Positions 7,142 through 13,533 of a DNA stretch of 20,365 bases are shown piece by piece (the stretch's first letter is position 1; the number at the start of each line of letters is the position of its first letter). A program made the position numbers and the translations under genes. Source of the DNA: an archaeon (GTDB lineage Archaea; Nanobdellota; Nanobdellia; Pacearchaeales; GW2011-AR1); the NCBI GenBank assembly GCA_027318675.1, contig DAHVOT010000010.1, positions 1 to 20,365 on the forward strand, written 5' to 3'. The notes under the pieces are model-generated. The model searched no databases. It was not told the origin of the DNA and saw nothing but the letters and a program-made list of their open reading frames with translations.

Positions 7142-8350
7142 TTATCCCCTCAAGGCCTCAACTGGATTTTGTTTAGCTGCCCTCATTGCAGGAAGAATTC
7201 CTGCAAATGCTCCTATTAAAAAACTACCCAATAAAGCAAAGAAAATAAGATAAAAACTTATTTGTGGCTGAACTTCTGCTCCTAAAAGAGCATTTATTCC
7301 CGATATACCAGAAATACCTAAAATTACTCCAAATATAACTCCTATTGCACCTCCTATTAAACCTAAAACTCCTGACTCAATAAAAAATTGCATGAATATT
7401 TGATGATTTGTTGCACCAATAGCTTTCATTATTCCAATTTCTTTTCTTCTTTCAAGAACAGAAGTAGTCATGGTGTTTATTATTCCAATTGCCCCAACTA
7501 AAATAGAAATTGAAGCAACAATAACTATGAAAATTGTTATTGCGTTTAAAATACTATTAACTTGTTTCAAAGAAGCTTCTGGAGTAGAAACAGTGAAATC
7601 CTCTTCTCCAACTTTAACATCTCTCAATCTTCTAAGTAATTTTTCAATATCTTCTTTAGTTTTATCTATCTCTTCTTTATCTCTTGGAAGAACAGCAATA
7701 AAATCCCATTCTTCTATAGGGCCATATAAACTTTCTACATCTCTTTCATTCATAAAAACAATATTATCAAAAATAAAACTTCCTTTTTTCTCTACAATAC
7801 CTACAACTTCGAAATCTCTACCTTGAATATTAACTGTATTTCCAGGAACGACTTCTCTATCTAAACCAACTTTATCCACATAAAAATTATATCCAAGTAA
7901 AACTTTCCCTGAATCCCCATCCTCAAGTAATCTCCCTACAATTGTTTTTGCTTCAATCTGTTGATAAAGAATCTCTCTATCATCTCCAGAAGGAATATTC
8001 GTGGCATATCCAAAAATTGCTTTATTATTAAATTCTAGTCTTCCTGCAACTATAACTCTTCCAACTGCAGCTTTAACACTGCTAAGTTTCTCTATCTCCT
8101 CCAAATCTCTTTGAGTAAGAGGAGTAACTTGTCCTGTACCTGGAGGCCCAAAACCATTTCCAGCTCCCTCGACAGTTATTAATTCTGTTGATGAAACTCC
8201 AAACTGAGAACTTACAGCAGTTTTAAGTCCATTACTAAGTGTTATTAAAGAAACAACTGCAAGAATTCCAATACAAATACCCAAGAGAGTAAGATAACTC
8301 CTTATACCTTTCTTTTTCAAATTCCTATATGCAAGAATAAAATAATTCAT
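7142..8350 (-). CDS. FtsX/MacB/LolC-type ABC transporter permease, first copy of the operon
   Basis: This 402-residue protein is homologous in layout to the following gene. The N-terminal helix is at about 19-39, the ectodomain at about 40-265 with a Gly-rich loop near 61-73, and the C-terminal helices at about 270-293, 320-348 and 362-388. The coupling motif ERRKEIGIMKAIGA (300-313) and the ending NPVEALRG are family hallmarks. It starts 1 bp after the ATPase stop (TAA 8354-8352, ATG 8350), with GGAAG at 8358-8362 as a modest ribosome-binding site, so it is translationally coupled. The two permeases differ clearly in their ectodomains, which suggests a functional heterodimer and not a recent duplication. 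Archaea lack outer-membrane lipoprotein sorting, so the LolCDE analogy applies to architecture, not cargo. Confidence 0.93.
   Translation of the reverse strand: MNYFILAYRNLKKKGIRSYLTLLGICIGILAVVSLITLSNGLKTAVSSQFGVSSTELITVEGAGNGFGPPGTGQVTPLTQRDLEEIEKLSSVKAAVGRVIVAGRLEFNNKAIFGYATNIPSGDDREILYQQIEAKTIVGRLLEDGDSGKVLLGYNFYVDKVGLDREVVPGNTVNIQGRDFEVVGIVEKKGSFIFDNIVFMNERDVESLYGPIEEWDFIAVLPRDKEEIDKTKEDIEKLLRRLRDVKVGEEDFTVSTPEASLKQVNSILNAITIFIVIVASISILVGAIGIINTMTTSVLERRKEIGIMKAIGATNHQIFMQFFIESGVLGLIGGAIGVIFGVILGISGISGINALLGAEVQPQISFYLIFFALLGSFLIGAFAGILPAMRAAKQNPVEALRG
7146..7151 (-). promoter_or_regulatory. Strong Shine-Dalgarno site inside the ABC operon
   Basis: On the minus strand GAGGGG lies 5 nt before the ATG at 7140, within the last codons of the upstream permease. 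It fixes the start of the second permease. Confidence 0.65.
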
Positions 8351-8351
8351 T

Positions 8352-9068
8352 TTACTTCTTCCTTTCTTTAGTAACTCTTTCTATTTTCCCATCTTTAAGC
8401 CAATAGATAGTATGAGCATACTTCTTGGCTAATTCAGGAGAGTGAGTAACAAAAACAATTGTTCTTCCTTCTTTATTCAATTCAGTAAGAAAATCCATAA
8501 CCTTCAATCCAGTTTTAGTATCTAAATTGCCAGTAGGTTCATCGGCCAAAATAACTTCAGGATCATTAGCTAAGGCTCTTGCAATTGCAACTCTCTGTTG
8601 TTGTCCTCCTGAAATCTGATTGGGATAATGTCCTCTTCTCTCCCATAAATCAAGCCTATGTAAAATTCTCTCTGCTTTCTCTTCTCTCTCATATTGTGGA
8701 ACTCCCTGGAGAGTCATAGGCAGTACAACATTTTCAAAAACAGTAAGAGTAGGTATAAGATTAAATTGTTGAAAAATGAATCCAATATTTTTGCCCCTTA
8801 CCTGAGCTAATTCAGATTCATTTAATAAAGAAATATCTTCGCCATCAAGAAAAATATGCCCTTTTGTTGGCATATCTAAACTTCCAACAAGGTTCATGGC
8901 TGTAGATTTACCTGAACCAGAAGGACCCATAACTGCAACAAAATCCCCTCTCTGAATATCAATGCTTATATCATCTACTGCTTTAACTACGTTTTCGCCC
9001 ATTTCATAATACTTAGCAACATTACTAAGATGTATAACAGTCTTGTTAGGATCTATCTCTTTTTTCAT
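8352..9068 (-). CDS. ABC transporter ATPase, LolD/MacB class
   Basis: This 238-residue ATPase has all nucleotide-binding motifs: Walker A GPSGSGKST (48-56), Q-loop around Q100-Q101 (FIFQQFNL), signature SGGQQQR (153-159), Walker B ILADEPTGNLD (173-183, catalytic E177) and H-loop H209. The FIFQQFNLIPTLTVFENV stretch and ADEPTGNLD are typical of the LolD/MacB/FtsE subgroup, which fits the FtsX-type permeases that follow. It is first in the operon. A TATA-like box at 9090-9099 stands 26.5 bp before the start, implying a leaderless mRNA. The promoter region of 86 bp is shared divergently with the small helical protein at 9155. Confidence 0.96.
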   Translation of the reverse strand: MKKEIDPNKTVIHLSNVAKYYEMGENVVKAVDDISIDIQRGDFVAVMGPSGSGKSTAMNLVGSLDMPTKGHIFLDGEDISLLNESELAQVRGKNIGFIFQQFNLIPTLTVFENVVLPMTLQGVPQYEREEKAERILHRLDLWERRGHYPNQISGGQQQRVAIARALANDPEVILADEPTGNLDTKTGLKVMDFLTELNKEGRTIVFVTHSPELAKKYAHTIYWLKDGKIERVTKERKK

Positions 9069-9089
9069 AAATAAAAAATAAGAATACTC

Positions 9090-9099
9090 TTAATAAACC
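9090..9099 (-). promoter_or_regulatory. TATA-like box of the ABC transporter operon
   Basis: On the minus strand this reads GGTTTATTAA, centred 26.5 bp before the ATPase ATG. Confidence 0.45.
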
Positions 9100-9125
9100 T
9101 TACCACCTAACTTACAATCAAAACA

Positions 9126-9133
9126 TTTATAAT
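9126..9133 (+). promoter_or_regulatory. TATA box of the small helical protein gene
   Basis: TTTATAAT is centred 25.5 bp before ATG 9155, consistent with a leaderless transcript. Confidence 0.5.
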
Positions 9134-9154
9134 AAAGAAAGATACAAAACAAAC

Positions 9155-9496
9155 ATGATAAAAAAATCACGAAAAATAATAACTTTATTGGCTCTAATGG
9201 CAATTCCACAACATATAAATGAAGGCCATTCTCCAAGATCAGAAAAATTGGAAAATATGATTGCCCTAGAAATAGCTGAACGAAACAGGATAAATGCAAG
9301 ATATCATCTTATTGAACTAAACGAAAATATAAATTCTGTTGAAAGAAAAAAAGAATTTCTTTTAATGAGATTAAAAGAAGAAGATATCCAAGATAGTCTT
9401 AAAGAAAATTATTTAAAAAAATTAAATGAAACAAATGAAGAATTAAAAGGATATTATTCAAAAAAAGATTCTATATATCAATTAATTGAAAAATAA
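9155..9496 (+). CDS. Small helical, probably coiled-coil protein with hydrophobic N-terminus
   Basis: This is a 113-residue protein. A basic start (KKSRK) is followed by a short hydrophobic stretch at 8-17 (IITLLALMAI), which could be a weak signal or anchor. Residues 28-113 are highly charged and almost free of Gly and Pro, with heptad-like Leu/Ile spacing, suggesting a long helical hairpin or coiled coil. It has no Cys. I recognise no family. It shares a promoter region with the ABC transporter operon and has its own TATA box. Its TAA directly abuts the stop of the convergent RecJ-like gene. A membrane-peripheral partner of the transporter is possible but unproven. Confidence 0.7.
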   Translation: MIKKSRKIITLLALMAIPQHINEGHSPRSEKLENMIALEIAERNRINARYHLIELNENINSVERKKEFLLMRLKEEDIQDSLKENYLKKLNETNEELKGYYSKKDSIYQLIEK

Positions 9497-11152
9497 TTAC
9501 TGCCTTGATTTTATAAAATCCTTAAGTAGATGGAAAACTTCTTTTTGTTTATTAGGTAAGAAACTAATTGAACCTGCATTTTTATGCCCTCCTCCTTCTA
9601 CAAATGCTTCGGGTATCTTTTCATCAAGATATTTAATAAATTCATGAACTGAAAAATTAGATTCGTTTGTAGCTCTTATTGTCATTGCAGTTGCCATAAC
9701 TCCAACAGTAACTAAATTTGAAATCTCTTTTTCAATCTGAAGAGAATCATGCAACATGCCCACAATTCTTCCGGGTTTAGGGAAAAATCCAAATCCAGGG
9801 AAAAACTCCTCAAAGTGTAAAAATTGAAGATGTACTTTACCAAATTTATCCAATTTAGAATTTGCTTTTCCAATTTTGAATCCCTTTTCATCAAGTTCTT
9901 TTATATAGGGAGCCATTAATTCAACTAATTGCTTTTGTTTAGCTCTCGGTTCACCAAATAAAACTTCAATATACTCTCTTGCTTCCATAAACTTAACTTT
10001 AGAAGAAACATAATCTATAACTAAAGAGATATCTGAAAGAAGTTCTTTTGTATATCCTTGAGAAGAAGCTATTTTCATATATTTTTCCATTAATTCTGGA
10101 TTTGCAATATCAATTCTATCTGCAAAACCAGCTAAAGCAGGTATCTGTTCAATATTATTAACATCTGGATTTACAAATCTTGCAAATTCCGCACATAACA
10201 TTCCTGCAGAAAAATGCGAACCATCTTCTCCAACTAAAAATGGATTTATATGTGTTAAAACCTCATTTGAAATAACATCATGATCAAAATAATGATGATC
10301 AATAACAATAAAATCTGCCCCATGAACTTTTCCTTGTTTTATTGCCATTAAATCTTCAGGAGAAGAACCATTGTCTGCAATTATAATTAAAGGCATTTTA
10401 TTAGAATGTTTTGCAACATTTCTCAAAGAATTTGCCATATCTCTTATTGAATCGTCTATTTCATAAAAAGGTGCAGCACAAGGAGCTCTTGTGAAAAACT
10501 CCCATGCAGCTTTCTCAGAACTATGTTGCTTTTCAATTAAAGGTAAAATAGCTCTTTCAAGGGCAAAACCTGAACTATATCCATCTGTATCATTATGATG
10601 TCTTACAATGATGGGTCTATCTTGTATTACTGCAAGCCTTATCTGTGTAGCAGCCTCAATAAATTTATTTTTAAGTTTGCTTAATATAACACTATCAATC
10701 ATAAAATTAGGTGGAGCAACTCTAGCTCTTTCTTTTTCAATCTCTTTCATTTTATCTAAAAAAATCTTTTTATTGAAATCATCTAAAATACTTATTGACT
10801 TAATTTCTCCCTCAATTTCCCCTTGAAATTCTCCTATCTCAACTGTTGCTTTAACAATCAAACCTTCTACAATTTCTGGATAAGCCCGAACTCCTGGTTT
10901 AATAAATCCCTTAAGAGAGAGATTTCCAGTTCCATCTGAAACAACAAAAACAGTAGGCCCTCCTGTCTGAACCACCTTATTAACATATCCTGTCAAAGAA
11001 ACAGTTTCTTTACCTCCAATTATCTCAGATATCTTTTTTTCAACAGGCTTAACAGAAGATATTTTATCCCCAATAAACTTTGATTTAGAATTAAAGTTAT
11101 TTTGTGTATGTTTTTTATAATTCTGTTTTATATTCTTTTTTGACTTATTCAT
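9497..11152 (-). CDS. RecJ-like DHH/DHHA1 phosphoesterase with N-terminal OB fold (COG1107-like)
   Basis: This 551-residue protein is cytosolic. Residues 1-40 are basic, Lys/Asn/Gln-rich and probably disordered. Residues 48-122 form an OB-fold (VSLTGYVNKVV to GEIKSI), usually a nucleic-acid binder. The DHH catalytic domain follows: motif I HHNDTDG (H185-G191), motif II around D260 (IIADNGS), motif III DHH at 285-287 and motif IV FADR with D345. The DHHA1 substrate-binding motif is GGGHKNAG (520-527). Archaeal RecJ-like proteins are 5'-3' or 3'-5' exonucleases acting in DNA repair, replication or RNA decay. COG1107 members often also carry a DnaJ-type zinc finger, absent here. It lies convergent at zero gap with the 9155 gene. 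The leader may be about 30 nt with an AGAGG motif. Confidence 0.9.
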   Translation of the reverse strand: MNKSKKNIKQNYKKHTQNNFNSKSKFIGDKISSVKPVEKKISEIIGGKETVSLTGYVNKVVQTGGPTVFVVSDGTGNLSLKGFIKPGVRAYPEIVEGLIVKATVEIGEFQGEIEGEIKSISILDDFNKKIFLDKMKEIEKERARVAPPNFMIDSVILSKLKNKFIEAATQIRLAVIQDRPIIVRHHNDTDGYSSGFALERAILPLIEKQHSSEKAAWEFFTRAPCAAPFYEIDDSIRDMANSLRNVAKHSNKMPLIIIADNGSSPEDLMAIKQGKVHGADFIVIDHHYFDHDVISNEVLTHINPFLVGEDGSHFSAGMLCAEFARFVNPDVNNIEQIPALAGFADRIDIANPELMEKYMKIASSQGYTKELLSDISLVIDYVSSKVKFMEAREYIEVLFGEPRAKQKQLVELMAPYIKELDEKGFKIGKANSKLDKFGKVHLQFLHFEEFFPGFGFFPKPGRIVGMLHDSLQIEKEISNLVTVGVMATAMTIRATNESNFSVHEFIKYLDEKIPEAFVEGGGHKNAGSISFLPNKQKEVFHLLKDFIKSRQ

Positions 11153-11205
11153 AATAATTTAAATTCCTCTATTTTGTCTTTAACAAAAACATTAATAATA
11201 GACTG

Positions 11206-11215
11206 TTTAAAAAGC
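11206..11215 (-). promoter_or_regulatory. TATA-like box of the RecJ-like gene
   Basis: On the minus strand this reads GCTTTTTAAA, 57 bp before the ATG at 11152. Transcription would start near 11184 and give a leader of about 30 nt carrying AGAGG (11166-11170). This is one of the few leadered monocistronic genes in the window. Confidence 0.4.
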
Positions 11216-11248
11216 TTCTGTATAAGTTATTATATCCAAAACGAATGA

Positions 11249-11256
11249 TTTAAAAA
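11249..11256 (+). promoter_or_regulatory. TATA box of the S6e gene
   Basis: TTTAAAAA is centred 25.5 bp before ATG 11278, consistent with leaderless transcription. Confidence 0.55.
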
Positions 11257-11277
11257 CCATTTTATAATCTAAATATC

Positions 11278-11721
11278 ATGCCATTCAAAATAAATATTGG
11301 AACAAACCAAGGAAAAACTTACAAGTTGGAAACTGAATCTGAAGCCCTTGTAGGCAAATCTCTTGGAGAAGTCATCAAAGGAAAAGATGTTTCTCCATCT
11401 CTTGACGGTTATGAATTTGAGATAACAGGGACAAGTGATAAATCTGGATTTACTTCAATGAAAAACATTGAAGGAATTGGGCTTAAAAAAGTTCTTTTAG
11501 GATATGGGAAGAGCATGCATAAACGTTCAAAAAAAGAAGGAAAAAGAAAAAGATCAAATCCAACACCTGGAGGATTAAGATTAAGAAAAACAGTAAGAGG
11601 AAAAGTAATCTCAAATGCTATAGTTCAGATAAATTTGAAACCAACAAAAGAAGGCTCAAAAAAGCTTTCAGAAATATTCCCTGATCAAAACAAAGCTGAA
11701 GCTCCTACTGAAACAAACTAA
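11278..11721 (+). CDS. rps6e: Small-subunit ribosomal protein S6e (eS6)
   Basis: The family signature is clear: FKINIG near the N-terminus, GKSLGEVIKG at 26-35, GYEFEITGTSDKSGF at 44-58, then a basic RNA-binding stretch (HKRSKKEGKRKR, 81-92) and RKTVRGKVIS at 103-112, closing in a QINLK strand. At 147 residues it is slightly longer than many archaeal S6e proteins because of a polar, acidic tail after about 125 (ending KAEAPTETN). It lacks the long helical C-terminus that is phosphorylated in eukaryotes. It appears leaderless. In many archaea S6e sits directly before aIF2 gamma; here a small membrane protein lies between them. Confidence 0.96.
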   Translation: MPFKINIGTNQGKTYKLETESEALVGKSLGEVIKGKDVSPSLDGYEFEITGTSDKSGFTSMKNIEGIGLKKVLLGYGKSMHKRSKKEGKRKRSNPTPGGLRLRKTVRGKVISNAIVQINLKPTKEGSKKLSEIFPDQNKAEAPTETN

Positions 11722-11728
11722 AACAGCA

Positions 11729-11751
11729 ATTCTTGTTTAATTTTATTTATT
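11729..11751 (+). terminator. T-rich tract after S6e, possible archaeal terminator
   Basis: The sequence just after the S6e stop is strongly T-rich (TTGTTTAATTTTATTTATT at its core). Archaeal RNA polymerase often terminates on such oligo-T stretches without a hairpin. Confidence 0.35.
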
Positions 11752-11763
11752 AAATCATATAAA

Positions 11764-11800
11764 AAGATTCCTAACATAAATAAAATCTTGAGTTATGTTA
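11764..11800 (+). other. Interleaved inverted repeats, possible RNA pseudoknot
   Basis: AAGATT (11764-11769) pairs with AATCTT (11784-11789). TAACATAA (11772-11779) pairs with TTATGTTA (11793-11800). The arms are interleaved in the a-b-a'-b' order of an H-type pseudoknot. Either hairpin could also form alone. It sits between S6e and the next promoter. AT-rich sequence makes chance pairing plausible. Confidence 0.25.
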
Positions 11801-11829
11801 CTCCTTTATAGAAACAACAAATAGAAAGA

Positions 11830-11837
11830 TTTATAAA
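11830..11837 (+). promoter_or_regulatory. TATA box of the small anchored protein gene
   Basis: TTTATAAA is centred 25.5 bp before ATG 11859. Confidence 0.55.
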
Positions 11838-11858
11838 CTTCAAATATATCTAATAATT

Positions 11859-12188
11859 ATGGAAAAAGATGATAAAACAAAAAGAAGTTTATTGAATAAA
11901 CTTGGTTTAGCAACAATAGGAGTAATTGGAATTTTAGCAATTGCCCCAAAGCAAAATCAAACAAATGAAATTACAAGCATTTATCAAGGATATACTTCAA
12001 GTGATGGATATACCTATTTAGTATTTGACAACAAACCCAGACAAGAAAGAGAAGGACTTCCAGAATTAGTAATTAAAGGAAACCCAGACACATTAGAAAT
12101 AGGAAAAGAATATACAATAAAATATTCTTCTAAAGTTAAAAAAGAATACATTCCTAAAAAAATAAAAGAGATTAAATACTCTCAATAA
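11859..12188 (+). CDS. Small membrane-anchored protein of unknown function
   Basis: This is a 109-residue protein. A charged N-terminus (residues 1-13) is followed by one hydrophobic segment at about 14-30 (LGLATIGVIGILAIAP) and then a polar domain of about 75 residues. That domain looks beta-rich, with repeated Tyr/Gly/Ile strands and a Lys-rich end (KKEYIPKKIKEIKY), and may be a small OB-like or barrel fold. The basic residues before the helix suggest the domain faces outward. It has no Cys. I recognise no family. It has its own TATA box and sits between S6e and aIF2 gamma, so it is probably not a translation gene but an insertion into an old ribosomal pair. Confidence 0.75.
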   Translation: MEKDDKTKRSLLNKLGLATIGVIGILAIAPKQNQTNEITSIYQGYTSSDGYTYLVFDNKPRQEREGLPELVIKGNPDTLEIGKEYTIKYSSKVKKEYIPKKIKEIKYSQ

Positions 12189-12221
12189 GAGAATTTAAAA
12201 TTATTTTCTTCCACCCAAACC

Positions 12222-12229
12222 TTTTTTAA
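12222..12229 (+). promoter_or_regulatory. TATA-like box of the aIF2 gamma gene
   Basis: TTTTTTAA is centred 25.5 bp before ATG 12251. The AT stretch continues to 12233, so the exact box could shift by a few bases. Confidence 0.45.
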
Positions 12230-12250
12230 TTAACTTATTCTGACATTTTA

Positions 12251-13444
12251 ATGACAAAATCAGAAAATATCCCAGAAATTAATGTAGGAGTAGTGGGGCA
12301 TATAGATCACGGAAAAACAACTCTGTTAAGTAAGATAACAGGGAAGTTCACAGATACGCACTCTGAAGAACTTAAAAGGGGAATTACTATAAAGATAGGA
12401 TATGCTGAAATAACAGTCTATAAAGATTCTGAAGGAAACTACAACACAGAAAAAGGAACTCCTCAAAGATACGTTTCATTCATCGATGCTCCTGGACACG
12501 AAATGCTTATGGCAAATATGCTTTCAGGTGCAGCAATAATAGATGCGGCATTACTTGTTGTAGCTGCAAATGAAGGAATAAAACCTCAAACAAGAGAACA
12601 TTTTATGGCTCTTCAAGCAAAAGGAATAAAAAATATAATAATAATACAAAACAAAATAGATTTAGTTTCAAAAGAGAAGGCTCTTGAAAATTATAAAAAA
12701 ATAAAAGAATTTGTTAAAGGAACAGTAGCTGAAAATTCTCCTATTATACCTGTATCTGCTCAGCAAAATATAAACATAGACAGAATACTCCAAGAACTTT
12801 GCAATTTAGAAATACCTAAAAGAGATGAAGAATCAAAACCTATATTTTTAGTTGCAAGAAGCTTTGATATAAATAAACCTGGTACAACAATAGAAAAGCT
12901 AAATGGAGGAGTTTTAGGAGGAATATTAAAAAAAGGAAAATTAAAAGTGGGAGATGAAATTGAAATTAAACCTGGATTAAATATAAAGAAAAACAATCAA
13001 ACAACTTATCAAACTCTTACAACAAAAATAGTTTCATTATACAAAGGAAAAAATTCACTTAAAGAGATTTCACCTGGTGCAAGTATATCAATAGAAACTT
13101 CTCTTGATCCTTCACTTACAAAGGCGGATGCTCTTAATGGATGTGTTATATCTTTAAAAGGAACTTTGCCTGAGATAACCCATAAACTTACAATAAAGAC
13201 AAAATTATTTGAAGAAGTTTTAGGAACTGAACAAAGACAGAAAGTTGAACCAATAAAGACAAAAGAAATTTTAATGCTCTCTGTTAATACAACAATTACA
13301 GTGGGAATTGTTGAAAAAGTATCGAAGAATAACATTGAAGTCTCACTTAATATACCTATAATTGCACTTAAAGGTGACAATACTGGGATTGCAAGGAACA
13401 TAAACAATCACTGGAGACTTATTGGATTTGGTGAAATAGAATAA
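12251..13444 (+). CDS. eif2g: Translation initiation factor aIF2 subunit gamma
   Basis: This GTPase core of aIF2 carries initiator Met-tRNA to the small subunit. Motifs are P-loop GHIDHGKT (16-23), switch I RGIT (43-46), DAPGH (79-83), NKID (134-137) and SAQ (169-171). Domain II carries RSFDINKPGT, found in aIF2 gamma and used in tRNA binding. The protein ends WRLIGFGEIE, a near match to the family C-terminus. At 397 residues it is slightly short. The odd point is the segment between switch I and DAPGH: residues 55-74 have no Cys, whereas most archaeal homologues carry a Cys4 zinc knuckle there. The alpha and beta subunits are not in the window. Confidence 0.97.
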   Translation: MTKSENIPEINVGVVGHIDHGKTTLLSKITGKFTDTHSEELKRGITIKIGYAEITVYKDSEGNYNTEKGTPQRYVSFIDAPGHEMLMANMLSGAAIIDAALLVVAANEGIKPQTREHFMALQAKGIKNIIIIQNKIDLVSKEKALENYKKIKEFVKGTVAENSPIIPVSAQQNINIDRILQELCNLEIPKRDEESKPIFLVARSFDINKPGTTIEKLNGGVLGGILKKGKLKVGDEIEIKPGLNIKKNNQTTYQTLTTKIVSLYKGKNSLKEISPGASISIETSLDPSLTKADALNGCVISLKGTLPEITHKLTIKTKLFEEVLGTEQRQKVEPIKTKEILMLSVNTTITVGIVEKVSKNNIEVSLNIPIIALKGDNTGIARNINNHWRLIGFGEIE

Positions 13445-13476
13445 TTCAAATAAAAATAATAAAAGATATTCTTAAC

Positions 13477-13492
13477 TTCTAAAAATTTAGAA
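13477..13492. repeat. Perfect 7-bp inverted repeat after aIF2 gamma
   Basis: TTCTAAA-AA-TTTAGAA lies 33 bp after the aIF2 gamma stop and just upstream of the next TATA box at 13505. It could be a weak 3' hairpin for aIF2 gamma or an operator for the secreted-protein gene. The low base complexity means chance is a serious alternative. Confidence 0.3.
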
Positions 13493-13504
13493 CTCATAAA
13501 AATA

Positions 13505-13512
13505 TTTATAAA
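13505..13512 (+). promoter_or_regulatory. TATA box of the Cys-rich secreted protein gene
   Basis: TTTATAAA is centred 25.5 bp before ATG 13534, the same octamer and spacing as the box at 11830. Confidence 0.55.
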
Positions 13513-13533
13513 TAACAAATTCATAAGATAATT

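Noticed and set aside
7470..7826. Plus-strand open frame of 118 residues inside the first permease gene
   Set aside because: It is antisense to a well-supported FtsX-type permease, is low-complexity Ser/Ile/Leu, and has no promoter or ribosome-binding site.
9155..9496. Calling the small helical protein a secreted chaperone or Skp-like partner
   Set aside because: The hydrophobic stretch is only about 10 residues and no family motif is visible, so localisation and role cannot be claimed.
13009..13407. Minus-strand open frame of 132 residues within aIF2 gamma
   Set aside because: It is wholly antisense to a conserved factor, and its Phe/Val/Ser-rich make-up reflects the complement of Lys/Glu/Thr codons.
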